This document shows, one piece after another, positions 30,001-39,074 of a stretch of 64,000 nucleotides of DNA. The stretch spans positions 558,001-622,000 of the forward strand of contig QEYB01000158.1 of NCBI GenBank assembly GCA_017562135.1, written 5' to 3'. Under the pieces are notes generated by a model. It ran no database searches and was not told where the DNA came from. It saw only the letters and a program-made list of their open reading frames with translations. The first letter of the stretch is position 1, and each line of letters opens with the position of its first letter. Source of the DNA: Dipylidium caninum. Lineage: Eukaryota > Platyhelminthes > Cestoda > Cyclophyllidea > Dipylidiidae. The position numbers and the translations under genes are program-made.

Positions 30001-33000
30001 TTTTGATTTACGTTTCACTTAAGCGGAAGATCCCGTCCGTGACTTTTTTACTTCCCTCCTCTTCATCTCTCCGACTGCACCGCGCTGTTTTGCAAAGTAT
30101 TTTGTCCACTTAGGGGAAGGCAATTGCCTATGCTCGTCAATCAGTCACCATTCCGTCTAACCCTGTGCTTTTCTGAGTCTAGATTTACAGAGGGGTTGCA
30201 TTTTGACCCACCTCATGGCGTTTGCTCTCCCCCCCCTCACCTTGTAGAGGACCGGGGCAGGGAGGTGGTGATTCTGGGTGACCGAGAGGTCGAGTACGAC
30301 CCGGGCTTCCGACTTTACATGACCACCAAACTGCCCAATCCACGATTTTCGGCGAATCTCTTCAGTCACGCCTGCATCATAAACTATACAGTCACCGTCA
30401 CTGGCCTCGAGGGTCAACTACTCTCCGCTCTGGTGAAGCATGAACAGAGGGAGTTGGAGGATAAACGCGAGTACCTCATCAAGGAGACAAGGTGGGGTCT
30501 TCTTTATAGCTTCTTTTTCTCCCCTTCACTTCACTTTTTCACTCGACAGAGCTCAGACAATGGTAAGGTAAGGCAGCTTCACGACTATAAAGGGCAGTCT
30601 TTTCGTTTCCCCTTCACCTGGTTCTTTTCAAGTTACCTGCCATCAATCAACCACCTCGAGCCATCATTCAGGCATTCTTCTTCTCCCAGGACGTAATCGA
30701 ATCATGGAGAGTTGAGGCTAGCACTTTGAGCCTAATCGGACCTTCAAATCATCCACCTTTCACAGACTCTGACAAAGTGAGTGCAGTCGCCACTTCCTTC
30801 GCTCCCTCCTCTTTTCGCCCATCGATGAAGTGGCAGAATGCGCTTACTCTGTAGTGTACTCCACTTCGACCCCTCTCTTCCACTGGGAGTGAGGTTACGA
30901 GAAATCTGGACTTAGTGAGCAAACACTTTGTCTATGACGGCGACACACTGCCTTGGGTACCCATGGGTGGGTCTAAACAACGGAGACCAGACTCGGCTAG
31001 ACCCCATTCCTGTGCCATTTGTGTAACGATATGGCTGCTGAATTCTAGCGTTTGATCCGTAGCGAGAACAAGCGTATACTGAAGGACTTGGAGGATCGTC
31101 TGCTGCTGGAGCTGGCTACTCAGACAGGCAATATCCTCGACAATTGGGAGTTGATCGAGACGTTGGAGAAGACGAAATCGAAGGCTGTGGAGGTGGGGAG
31201 AGCACTCCAACAGGCGGCCGCCATTTCCGCGGACGTGGACAGGCAGCGCAACGCCTACCGTCCTGCAGCTCGGTAGGAAACAGGAGATTTTCCGGTTCAC
31301 TTGTGATGCTGTTATGAGGTCTATGACAATCCAGGAAGGCCATGTCAATTCCAAGTTTTCATGTCATGCTGAATCTTTAACACAAATGAGCAGAAACATT
31401 TACCTGACTGGCAAGTGAAACTAGTTTTTAGAGGTCGAGGTGGCAGGCCACTCCCTTTCTGTGCAGGCGTGCATTCAGTGACAGGAGCAGTGACAATTGT
31501 CACGACCATGCTATTCACTGCTCCCCCTCTTCCCGCTCAGACGAGGCGCGATCCTCTTCTTCATAATCGCGGATTTGGCAATGGTCGACCCCATGTACCA
31601 ATTCTCCCTCGCCGCTTTCATGCAAGTCTTCCTTAAGGCTCTCAAACGAGCCATGCCCAACAGCTCGTTGCCACGTCGACTGGATAACATTAAATCGTCC
31701 CTCACCCTTCTCGTCTTCTCTTATGGCTGCACTGGTGAGTTTTGGTGGCCGGATTTCGGTTAAACCAACAGCTCAAGTGGATTTATCCATGTTGGAGTCT
31801 TTAACACCGAAGGCATGCTCAGCGATCTGACGGTCTTAGCTATCGAAGCCTCTTAGTAATGGCTGCTAACCCTTGACCCGCCCACTTCTTCCAGCAATCA
31901 GTGCCCTTCCATAGGGACTGGACCCCGCTTCTACCACCTTCCGCAAATTAAAAGTCGACTGCTTTCCAGCTATCATGGTTCCGCATCATTTGGTCTCTTT
32001 AGTTCCGGTCAATTGCCAGGCGCCTCAACTCTAACTATTCTCTTCCAGTGATAATGTTTTGCTTCAACTCCCCCTGCATTACAGGTCTGTCGTTAATTCT
32101 GGAAATAGTGTAATGTCTAGCGCATCCTAGCTCGCCACTCTGAGCAAGATCTACCCGTTTGTTTTGCCCTCCATTACTCGGCATACCCCGGGCGGATGAG
32201 TGTCCGCGGTGCCCTTCCTTTTAGCCATATTCGAGGAGCACAAACTTCTCCTCTCCCTCCATTTGGCCATCCGCTTGCAGCAGGATGCCAAGAATCTGCG
32301 CCTCAGGGAGGTGAATTACTTCGTTCGTGGCAATCTTTGTCTCACCGACGAATATTTCACGCCTCCGCAACCGTGGATACCAGCGGCTACGTGGCGGGAC
32401 TGCCTCTATTTGGCCACCTTCCTACCAAACAAATTTGGCAAGCTGCCCTTCAGTGTGGTAAAGCATCCGGACATGTGGAGAATGGTGAGCGATCAAGTCG
32501 GAAGTCTTCCTTCCCCCTCACCATGGATCGGGTGGGATGAAGCAAAAAATTGCAGACTATTTGACCGGGTAGCAGTCAATCCTGCTGACCTTTTGACAAG
32601 GCCGACCTTGGCACTGCAAAAATCTCGAGAAGGGGTTTAGGACGAGGCCCGAGTGTGACGGCGATCACCAACGGCCATTTTGCCTCGCGTCGACGCACCT
32701 CCTCTGTCTCCTCGTAACTAACAGGCCCGGGGGGTCTCGACTTCCCTTCAGCCTCGCTCACTCACTTTCGCCGCCCACATGCGGCTTCACCAAGTTGTCG
32801 TCCAGACATCATTCGTGTTATTCGGCTGAAAGAGTTGCAATGCTCGGTGCATTATTCTTTTTTGTAAAAAAGGACTTCGTATCCGATTTGGGGTCCCCAG
32901 CCTTGCCTCGATATGTCTTCACACTGTAGTTGTGATAATGACTAAAAGTTTCCAAGTCCGCCCGCCCCTGCGTTCACATTCTTTCCCAACTATTTTCACC

Positions 33001-36000
33001 CTCCTTCGATCGTGGATGCTCGGGGAATCCGACGGCCTTGCGCTCGTGAAAGATGTCTACTTGACTGCCATTTGGCTGTACAACCTCATCCCAGATTTAA
33101 CATCAGCCTAACACCGCTGATTTTCCCATTAGTGTTAGACGACTAGGGGAGCAAAGGGAATTCTCAAAATCGCCGCGAATTGTCCAAACCCGAGTTCCTT
33201 TTGCGTGTTCGCCTGCCACCGAACTGCTAATGTCAATCTGGCGATTGGACTGGTGACCCAACACTGAATCACACTGGAAACTTTTGCCTCTCGAGGTGTT
33301 CGGATAAAAACAGACATTAGAATTCGAGTTTCTATGTTCCATGGTGTGTTATGTGCTTAGACGAGTGGTTTCAGAATCTGGTCACGTTTGCCCCATCGGA
33401 ATCGTGGCGCGCTCCTTAACTCCATTGCTGGCCAGTCTGTGGCGGCATTTGCCGAAGTATTTCTTCTGTTCTGTTCTCATCAGACCGTAACTGACCTCAG
33501 AATTTCAAGAGTGACGAGACAATGTTGCCTGTGATAGACGACCGTTCGCGCCGAGGCTAGTTTACTTTACTTATTTCGTCAGTCTATTTTTCGGTAGTGG
33601 TATGAATCGGAGACGCCAGAGACGGAATTCCCCGGACGGTACAATAAGTTGGCGGAGTTTTCGCGCCTCTGTTTAATTCGCGCTTGGCGCAGTGATCGGG
33701 TCCCGTCGGCCATCTCGCTCTTCATCAACGCCACCATGGGCCACAGCTACGTGGCGCCTCCGATGACCTCGCTCAATGAGGTCCTCGCGGCCACCGGGTC
33801 GACCACGCCTATCATGCTCATTGTGAAGCCCGGCTCCGACCCGCCCGCTGCGCTCACCGCCCTCGCACTCAGCATCGACTTTGGTCTGCAGAAGATCAAG
33901 TACCTCTCGCTGGGACAGGGCCAGGAGACGGTGAGTCGGGGCTCTCAACTCCCCCTCCCCCCCACCCCACCCCACCTCTTCTCCCTCTCTTCAGACAGCT
34001 TGCGATCTTACTTTCCCGAGAAATCAAGTTCGGGCACTCCTCTTACGAATGAATTCATCTTCTTCTTCCCCTCCTTAAAATCCTTTTTCACACCTTATTT
34101 TCCCTGTGCACGTAACGCATCTGGCATCAAGACTCTTACACCGTTCGGAATGTCATTCGGTACTCTGGCAGACTTGTCTCTTCCCTTAGCCCCTCTTTCC
34201 CCTTCCCTTCCTCCTGCTTCGCTTATCTAAGGAGGAATTGGGCAAGTAACGGGGTGCTGCCACTGCAGAGCCAGCTCCTTGTAAACCTGGCCTACTTCAA
34301 GCAAATTTAACTTTATTTGACCATGGTAGATTCCTCTGGTAATCCCTGAGTTGTCTCGAGATGGTGAAGGAGGGATCCCGTATTCCCCCACTTTGGCCCA
34401 TATGTGTCGTCAACTGTCTCTTCCCCGTTTCTCGAAACAGGCTGCAGAAAACCTCTTCTCCAGTTGCATGGCGAGGGGTCACTGGCTGGTGTTGCAAAAC
34501 TGCCACCTTCTGCTCTCCTACACTTCCAAACTGGAGAAGATGCTCGAGAACGCGGTGAATCCGCATCCTGACTTCCGTCTCTGGCTAACAACAGAACCCA
34601 TCACCAACTTCCCCGTTGGCCTCTTACAACTCGCCTACAAGGTTAGAGCGGAATCCCTCGCGCCACCAACTCTTAGCGCTTAGAGCTGACTTGGAGCTCA
34701 ACTTTCTTACACTTTCAGGTTGTCATGGAACCGCCGAGCGGACTGCGCCAGAATATAAAGGCATCCTTGAACAAACTCGACGACACCCAGTTCACCGCTT
34801 CGTCGCACTCCAAGTACCGATCCATCCTCTTCGTGCTAGTCTTCCTCCATGGCATTCTGCAGGAGCGTCGACGCTACGGCAAGCTCGGGTGGAATGTGCC
34901 CTACGACTTTGCCGATGCTGACCTCTTCGTCTCCCTGCTAATTCTGCAGAAGTCACTCAACGAAATCGGGGAAGACGATGCGATTAGATGGCCCACCATT
35001 AAGTATTTAGTCGGTGAGGTGTGTACTTTTTGTTTTCTCTTTTATACCTAAAATAGCCGCTCACTACGTGGCAGCATGAGTTGCAAACTGTCTAGGTGAT
35101 GTACGGAGGGCGTACAATCGACAACTACGATAGACGCGTGTTGAAGACCTACATGGATGAGTACTTTGGAGACTTCCTCTTCGACAAATTCCAGTCTTTC
35201 CACTTTTACCGTGATGACCAAGTGGACTACATGATTCCCGGTGAACCCAACGGAACCAGCGATTTCCGTGAAAATTTTATGGGTCAGTGACTTTCACATT
35301 ACTAAGTAGGACAATAGACTGTTGCCGTCTTGTACTATGCCCAAAGCTCTTCTCTCCTCTCCCCGCCCTCCCCCCAGTGCAAACGATGATGATGATGGTG
35401 GTGGTGAGGAGGAGGAGGAGGAGGAGGATAGGCGCCCACACATTGCAGAATGGTCCCCGAGTTAATGGATTAGCCACTGCTGTAGCTCTCTTGACGCTTT
35501 GCAGATTTGCTCATCGGGAGAATTCTCTTTCAAGTAAACTTGTGCCCGCCTCTTCTTACTTTCTCCCCAACCCCGCCCTGTGAGCAACGCGCCTTGCCTG
35601 AAGTGGACTTGAAACCGGCGTCCGTGTCTGCCGTCGGTAGTCGAGCGTGCGACTTCCCGCGGTGCTGGCGTTAATCGTCCTCGAGACGGTGGTTGTTGGA
35701 AGAAAAAGTGATACACTCCCGAATAAGTTAGCTGAAATAGGCAAAGTTACTAACAGCCACTGCTTGTCAGTGAATTGCTGTGTGAACGAAGATGACGGTA
35801 GTGGCAGCAGCACGCCTGACTGTTGTCTGTTCCTTGAATTATCCTAGCTACTGTGAACGTGTGGCCGGTACAACAAAAGCCAGACGTTTTTGGTCTCCAC
35901 GGTAATACGGCGATCGGATATGCGGCACGGTTCGCGCGCAGCCTCTGGTCGTGTCTGCAGAACCTCCTCCCCGAGACGGACAACGTGACTGGTATTCCCG

Positions 36001-38127
36001 GCGGCGCTGCACTCTCTCAAGCTGCCGCCAATGTGGGCAAACTCATTTCAGAATTGGAAAAAGCCGCCGAAACAGCTGCGAAAGAAGCTGAAAGGCAAGC
36101 AGCGGAAACGGAAGACGAGGAAGGTGAGAACCCCGAACAGGCACCACCGCCTCCACCGCCAGTGGAGGAAAGGAAGCAGAAGAAGCGAAGTCAGCGAAGA
36201 AGCACCCAACCTTCGGTATCCGATGCGGAGAAGTCTGGGAAGAAAGCTGAAAAAGCGGCAACGGAGGAAGGAGGGGCTGAGGTGGCAGAAGAGATGGACG
36301 AAGATGAGGGTGAAGAGGAGGAGGATGTGATAAGTGAGAAATCCTCGATGACCACTCCGCTGGATGACATGGACGACGTGAGTGCTTTCTCCGTGGTAAT
36401 CTTTCGCAGTCGGGTAGCAGCACAGCGCTGCCTCTGTTAGTTGGGGAGACTCTCGGTTGTAGGACTCTGCAGCAACTGGCGAGGAGGCGATTGAAGCTGC
36501 AGGCGGGAACAAGAAAGTGCAGTCGACCTCGGCGACATCAGCGTCCATGGCCAAAGACGCCGTCCTCGACGGAATGGCGACGAGTATTCTGGCGCGACTC
36601 CCGCCGGTCTTTGACGTGGTCAGTCTACGCAAAAAGCACATGGTGGGGGAGATTTCGCCCACTCTGGTAGTGCTTATGCAAGAGTTGGACCGATTCAACC
36701 TCATCTTGCGCGAGATCGGCTCCTCGCTCCGAGAACTGCGACGTGCCAGCGGGCGAGGTGGGGATGTCCACCGAGTTGGATGACGTGGCCGCCTGTCTAG
36801 GGAAGGGCACCATCCCCTCCTCGTGGAGGAGGCTTGTACCGGCGACGGAGAAGAGTTTGCCGGAATGGTTACAACAGCTGTTGCAGCGAAATGAGCAGTA
36901 TAAGGCATGGGTAGGTGCCCCGAGATGGACCACCGCATTTTTCTAGTGCAACTACCGTCCGAGCAGTTGATTCCCATTGCAGTCCAACGGGGGCAGAGGT
37001 GAGCCCCCGGTAATGTGGCTCTCAGGGCTGCATCTGCCCCAGTCCTACCTCACTGCGCTGGTGCAGAAGGCCTGCCGCAAGAATGGCTGGTCTCTGGACA
37101 AGTGCACCATGTCCACCTCCGTCACGGACATCCTTCCAGCGCTCACATCCACCATTCTCATGGCGCCCGATGTCGGGTGTAACGTGGTGGGCCTCTTCCT
37201 CGAAGGATCCGCGTGGAGTGTGGAGGTTAGTTCACTTCTTCCCTCGCCTCTTCCTGCTCAGTTAGCTCAATGGATGAAAGTGAGCCCTGCGGCGGACATT
37301 CGCGGAGGCAGAGTGGTCAAGGCCACTGTGCCACAGTTGATCCACGCCAAGTGAGGTTACGCACCTTCGACGGGCAGCAGTTGCAGTTATGTCCATTTCT
37401 CGCCTACTCCATTTCTTCAACGTGCCGAGCCGACCACAAGAGACATCTCCTCCATTTCCTTCGTCCGGTCAGCAAAATATTGAGTCACAGTTCTCCCCAA
37501 ACCTTGCGTCCTCCCATGAAATTCGTTTTCACCCTGCCTTCCGCCGAGCTGTTTTGACATTTCCAGACAATCGTCAGAAATCTCATTTATCCCGTGGGTT
37601 GTAGAGGTAAAGCCATCTCAGGTCTTATTCTAACGCAACCGAATGCCCTCGGACGGGTAACGGTTCAAGTAGTTTGGACACCAAGCTAAAGACGATGTGT
37701 GTGGAGGAGGAAGTGGAATACACCGATTGTCTAGGAGTGGAGTGGCGCGGCATCTACTTAATTAAATCCCCAAAAGATGACCTCGTGTATCCCCTCTAAG
37801 TTGGCTTTTCTGCTGCACTAAAGTGTGCACCTCGTCTCGCTTTCCACGCCCTTGTATTCCATCGACTGCATGCTCTTGTTACAGGAGCACAGTATGGTTC
37901 ATCCGCCCCCCAGAATGCTCATCCAAGAGTTACCGGTGATTCGCCTCACGCCCATCGAGCGTCACAAACTGAAGTTGACGGGCACTGTCGAGGTCCCCGT
38001 CTACGTGACCTCTTCACGACGCAACGCCATGGGCGAGGGCTACGTCACTAAACTGGACATGCCCACGAAGGAACACAACTCATTTTGGATCCTCGAGGGC
38101 TCTTGCATTCTCCTCAACACCGACTAA
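1..38127 (+). CDS. DNAH10: Axonemal dynein heavy chain, DNAH10-like (5' partial, ~41 exons)
   Basis: Motor ATPase of the inner dynein arm, acting in cilia and sperm flagella. About 3,700 codons are present, running from the late stem to the stop at 38125-38127. Exons: 1-288, 1077-1302, 1361-1572, 1671-1827, 3032-3265, 3342-3464, 4668-4901, 5808-6053, 6731-7295, 7865-8017, 9008-9196, 10378-10720, 11401-11519, 12378-12774, 13495-13651, 14918-15541, 16154-16395, 16455-17237, 18858-19022, 19543-19864, 20600-20949, 22386-22567, 23472-23721, 24371-24493, 25065-25221, 26250-26604, 27975-28134, 28210-28434, 29078-29213, 30248-30491, 31063-31272, 31541-31734, 32225-32484, 33598-33930, 34441-34641, 34719-35018, 35096-35282, 35848-36377, 36463-36910, 36983-37225, 37885-38127. 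All junctions are GT-AG and phase-consistent. DNAH10 is preferred over other heavy chains because segments such as [24 protein letters not shown] and [12 protein letters not shown] match that family best. Three exons carry frame breaks, reported separately. Family certain; paralogue likely. Confidence 0.92.
6799..6808 (+). other. +1 frame break in DNAH10 exon 9
   Basis: The upstream frame reads FKRMKNG and the downstream frame reads [16 protein letters not shown]. Both match one continuous segment of the family, but they differ by one base across a homopolymer stretch of A then G. One extra base is the simplest explanation. Confidence 0.8.
10483..10492 (+). other. +1 frame break in DNAH10 exon 12
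   Basis: ALKSVLSMA upstream and [20 protein letters not shown] downstream are contiguous in the family, but here one extra T, at 10488 or 10489, separates the frames. Confidence 0.8.
11401..13651 (+). other. DNAH10: DNAH10 segment: AAA2 (exons 13-15)
   Basis: The exon at 11401 carries the AAA2 P-loop [14 protein letters not shown]. The exon at 12378 carries [19 protein letters not shown], a Walker B-like strand shared by axonemal dyneins, and [16 protein letters not shown], which closes the module. The exon at 13495 gives [14 protein letters not shown]. For this last exon the acceptor at 13493-13494 was chosen because it keeps phase 0, whereas the AG at 13501-13502 does not. The 858-bp intron 11520-12377 contains the 40-bp tandem duplication listed separately. 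Confidence 0.88.
12103..12183. repeat. 40-bp tandem duplication in a DNAH10 intron
   Basis: The unit beginning GGATCTGCCTGCTTAACAAA is present twice in direct tandem with a 40-bp period. Within the repeated stretch the copies are identical by eye. It lies in the intron between the AAA2 exons at 11401 and 12378. No open-frame or splice role is evident. Confidence 0.9.
14918..15541 (+). other. DNAH10: DNAH10 segment: exon with Gly-rich and acidic insertion between AAA2 and AAA3
   Basis: This 624-bp exon links AAA2 to AAA3. It opens with a run of seven glycines, then [17 protein letters not shown], matching the expected helix of other DNAH10 proteins. About 110 residues of low-complexity Ser/Thr/Gly/Glu-rich sequence follow before homology resumes at [12 protein letters not shown]. 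Human DNAH10, as I recall it, has only a few residues in that place. The insertion is in frame and adds no stop, so it is probably expressed as a flexible surface loop. Confidence 0.8.
16154..19022 (+). other. DNAH10: DNAH10 segment: AAA3 (exons 17-19)
   Basis: The regulatory nucleotide site AAA3 starts in the exon at 16154 and has its P-loop [10 protein letters not shown] early in the 783-bp exon 16455-17237. [11 protein letters not shown] is the Walker B strand, and [11 protein letters not shown] and [10 protein letters not shown] are standard AAA3 signatures. The exon at 18858 ([11 protein letters not shown]) completes the module. The acceptor at 16152-16153 was chosen over 16144-16145 because only the former keeps phase. 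Intron 16396-16454 is only 59 bp; intron 17238-18857 is 1.6 kb and looks empty. Confidence 0.9.
19543..22567 (+). other. DNAH10: DNAH10 segment: AAA4 (exons 20-22)
   Basis: The exon at 19543 has [14 protein letters not shown] followed by the AAA4 P-loop [10 protein letters not shown]. Most axonemal dyneins have GSGKQS here, so this copy differs after the invariant lysine. The exon at 20600 has [18 protein letters not shown] and [12 protein letters not shown], and the exon at 22386 enters the stalk with [12 protein letters not shown]. The large intron 20950-22385 contains an antisense glutamate-synthase fragment, listed separately. Confidence 0.88.
21918..22330 (-). pseudogene. Glutamate synthase (GOGAT) fragment, antisense in a DNAH10 intron
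   Basis: On the minus strand about 136 codons resemble the C-terminal, NADPH-binding (GltD-like) part of eukaryotic glutamate synthase: [19 protein letters not shown], then [19 protein letters not shown] with the Rossmann GGGDTG, then NPWPEW, and finally [11 protein letters not shown]. These occur in the right order and roughly the right spacing. The frame ends at a stop just after the last motif, where the family would continue; an SK pair in another frame follows at once, suggesting a small deletion. I see no other part of the roughly 2,000-residue enzyme nearby. It lies wholly in intron 20950-22385, ending about 55 bp before a dynein exon. It is most likely a captured exon or retrocopy remnant; a nested exon of a larger antisense gene is less likely. 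Confidence 0.75.
23472..26604 (+). other. DNAH10: DNAH10 segment: stalk coiled coil and microtubule-binding domain (exons 23-26)
   Basis: The exon at 23472 is the outgoing stalk helix, a heptad-rich Lys/Glu stretch starting [15 protein letters not shown]. The exons at 24371 and 25065 form the microtubule-binding tip, with [15 protein letters not shown] and [13 protein letters not shown]. The exon at 26250 returns through [19 protein letters not shown] into the incoming helix [20 protein letters not shown]. Intron 26605-27974 (1.4 kb) and the two between 23722 and 25064 show no recognisable gene. Confidence 0.88.
27975..32484 (+). other. DNAH10: DNAH10 segment: AAA5 region (exons 27-33)
   Basis: Landmarks are [19 protein letters not shown] in the exon at 27975, [18 protein letters not shown] in the exon at 28210, [19 protein letters not shown] in the exon at 30248, and [19 protein letters not shown] in the exon at 31063. 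For the exon at 31063 the acceptor at 31061-31062 is correct: it restores the conserved ETSENK junction, whereas the nearby AG at 31047-31048 would break phase. The exon at 32225 carries [12 protein letters not shown]. Introns 28435-29077 and 29214-30247 are empty apart from a poly-C run near 29680. Confidence 0.87.
35386..35430 (+). repeat. Imperfect purine-rich triplet microsatellite
   Basis: A GAT-GGT-GAG type triplet run made of several GAT, then GGT, then GAG units, inside DNAH10 intron 35283-35847. Confidence 0.85.
36733..36744 (+). other. +1 frame break in DNAH10 exon 39
   Basis: LRELRRA and [14 protein letters not shown] should be joined by one residue, usually Leu. Only one base lies between them instead of three, so two bases are missing relative to the expected gene. 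Reading on in the first frame meets a stop at about 36780. Confidence 0.78.
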
Positions 38128-39074
38128 TCATATGTGCAGGTGGACATTCTGCCTGTCTCCGTAGATTCTGCTTTTCTAAAATCAAAAGATTGATTCAATG
38201 TTGTTTCCGTGTTTATATCCACCGTTTGGAGGAGGTTGGGTTGAGTGCCATCGCTACCGAATGAATACTTACTGTTGTGCCGCCTTTCAGATAGCTAAGG
38301 GGGGGGAGGGGTGGGGAGGCTTATCACGCTAATATTCTGGTCCTTTCCCAAGTCAGTGATGCGAATCCACCTAATGCAATTTGTCGCGTGTTTGCAGCTT
38401 TTTACTACTTTGCGATGGAGAGCGTGTCAAAGGAGTTTTCTCTCCCGAGGTGGTTTCATGCTTATTATTACGTGGTGTTAAGAAAACAGGAAGGTGATAA
38501 TACTGAAATGGAGTGCACCAAAGGAAAAGGGGCAGGGATTTCGGCTAGTAAGCCGCATTAACTATGGTGGACGGGGTGAGTGTAGTTGAAAAATAATCTA
38601 TAAAGCCTAACCGGGGGAAACGAGTAGGGGGTATATGGTGGTGCATGTGTGTGTCGAATTTATGCGATATTAGACTTTTTGATTGGCTTCATTATTTTGC
38701 GGGGCAGATTTTTTAGACCCCCCCCCCTTGGTGTCCTCTGAGTTCGAATGATTTCACGAAAATACTATTATTGCTTTCAATTAAACACAAATCGCAAAAC
38801 TCTGTTTGCGTATGTCAGGTACGCATTTTTCATTCGGGAAATTACTTTGTGACAGATTTCGCACACCCCATATATTTTAACGTGGGTCCAAAACGTAAAC
38901 ATTAATACGGCAAGATCATAAAAAAAATTATAAATGCTGTACTTTTTATTATTGTACATAAGTAAACAGATCTAGTGATCGGTTTATCCTTGATTCCACT
39001 TCATTTGTTTTAACCATCTGTAGTCCACTACAACTGGTTACACACACTTTTAACCTACCTGTTGGGACGTAAAC
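38128..39074. other. Intergenic: DNAH10 3' flank and ADA 5' flank
   Basis: No coding signal on either strand. It contains a G-rich patch near 38300-38320 and a C run near 38720, and becomes AT-rich towards ADA. I see no clear AATAAA for the dynein; an ATTAAA variant lies near 38779. Confidence 0.6.

Larger units (their letters stand above)
33598..38127 (+). other. DNAH10: DNAH10 segment: AAA6 and C-terminal domain (exons 34-41)
   Basis: Landmarks are [89 protein letters not shown] and the terminal [10 protein letters not shown]. The 530-bp exon at 35848 carries a long Glu/Lys/Ala-rich insertion with a proline run, absent from vertebrate DNAH10 as I recall it. The exon at 36463 has a frame break near 36740. 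Joining 37225 directly to 37885 gives the expected spacing in phase, so the splice-flanked piece 37262-37350 was left out. Intron 35283-35847 contains a GAT/GGT/GAG-type triplet run near 35386-35430. Confidence 0.88.

Noticed and set aside
36048..36977. A 309-codon minus-strand frame
   Set aside because: Reverse shadow of the charged, low-complexity dynein exons; its composition mirrors the plus-strand Glu/Lys codons.
37262..37350. An exon between the last two DNAH10 exons
   Set aside because: It breaks the phase of the final exon, and the family spacing is met by joining 37225 to 37885 directly.
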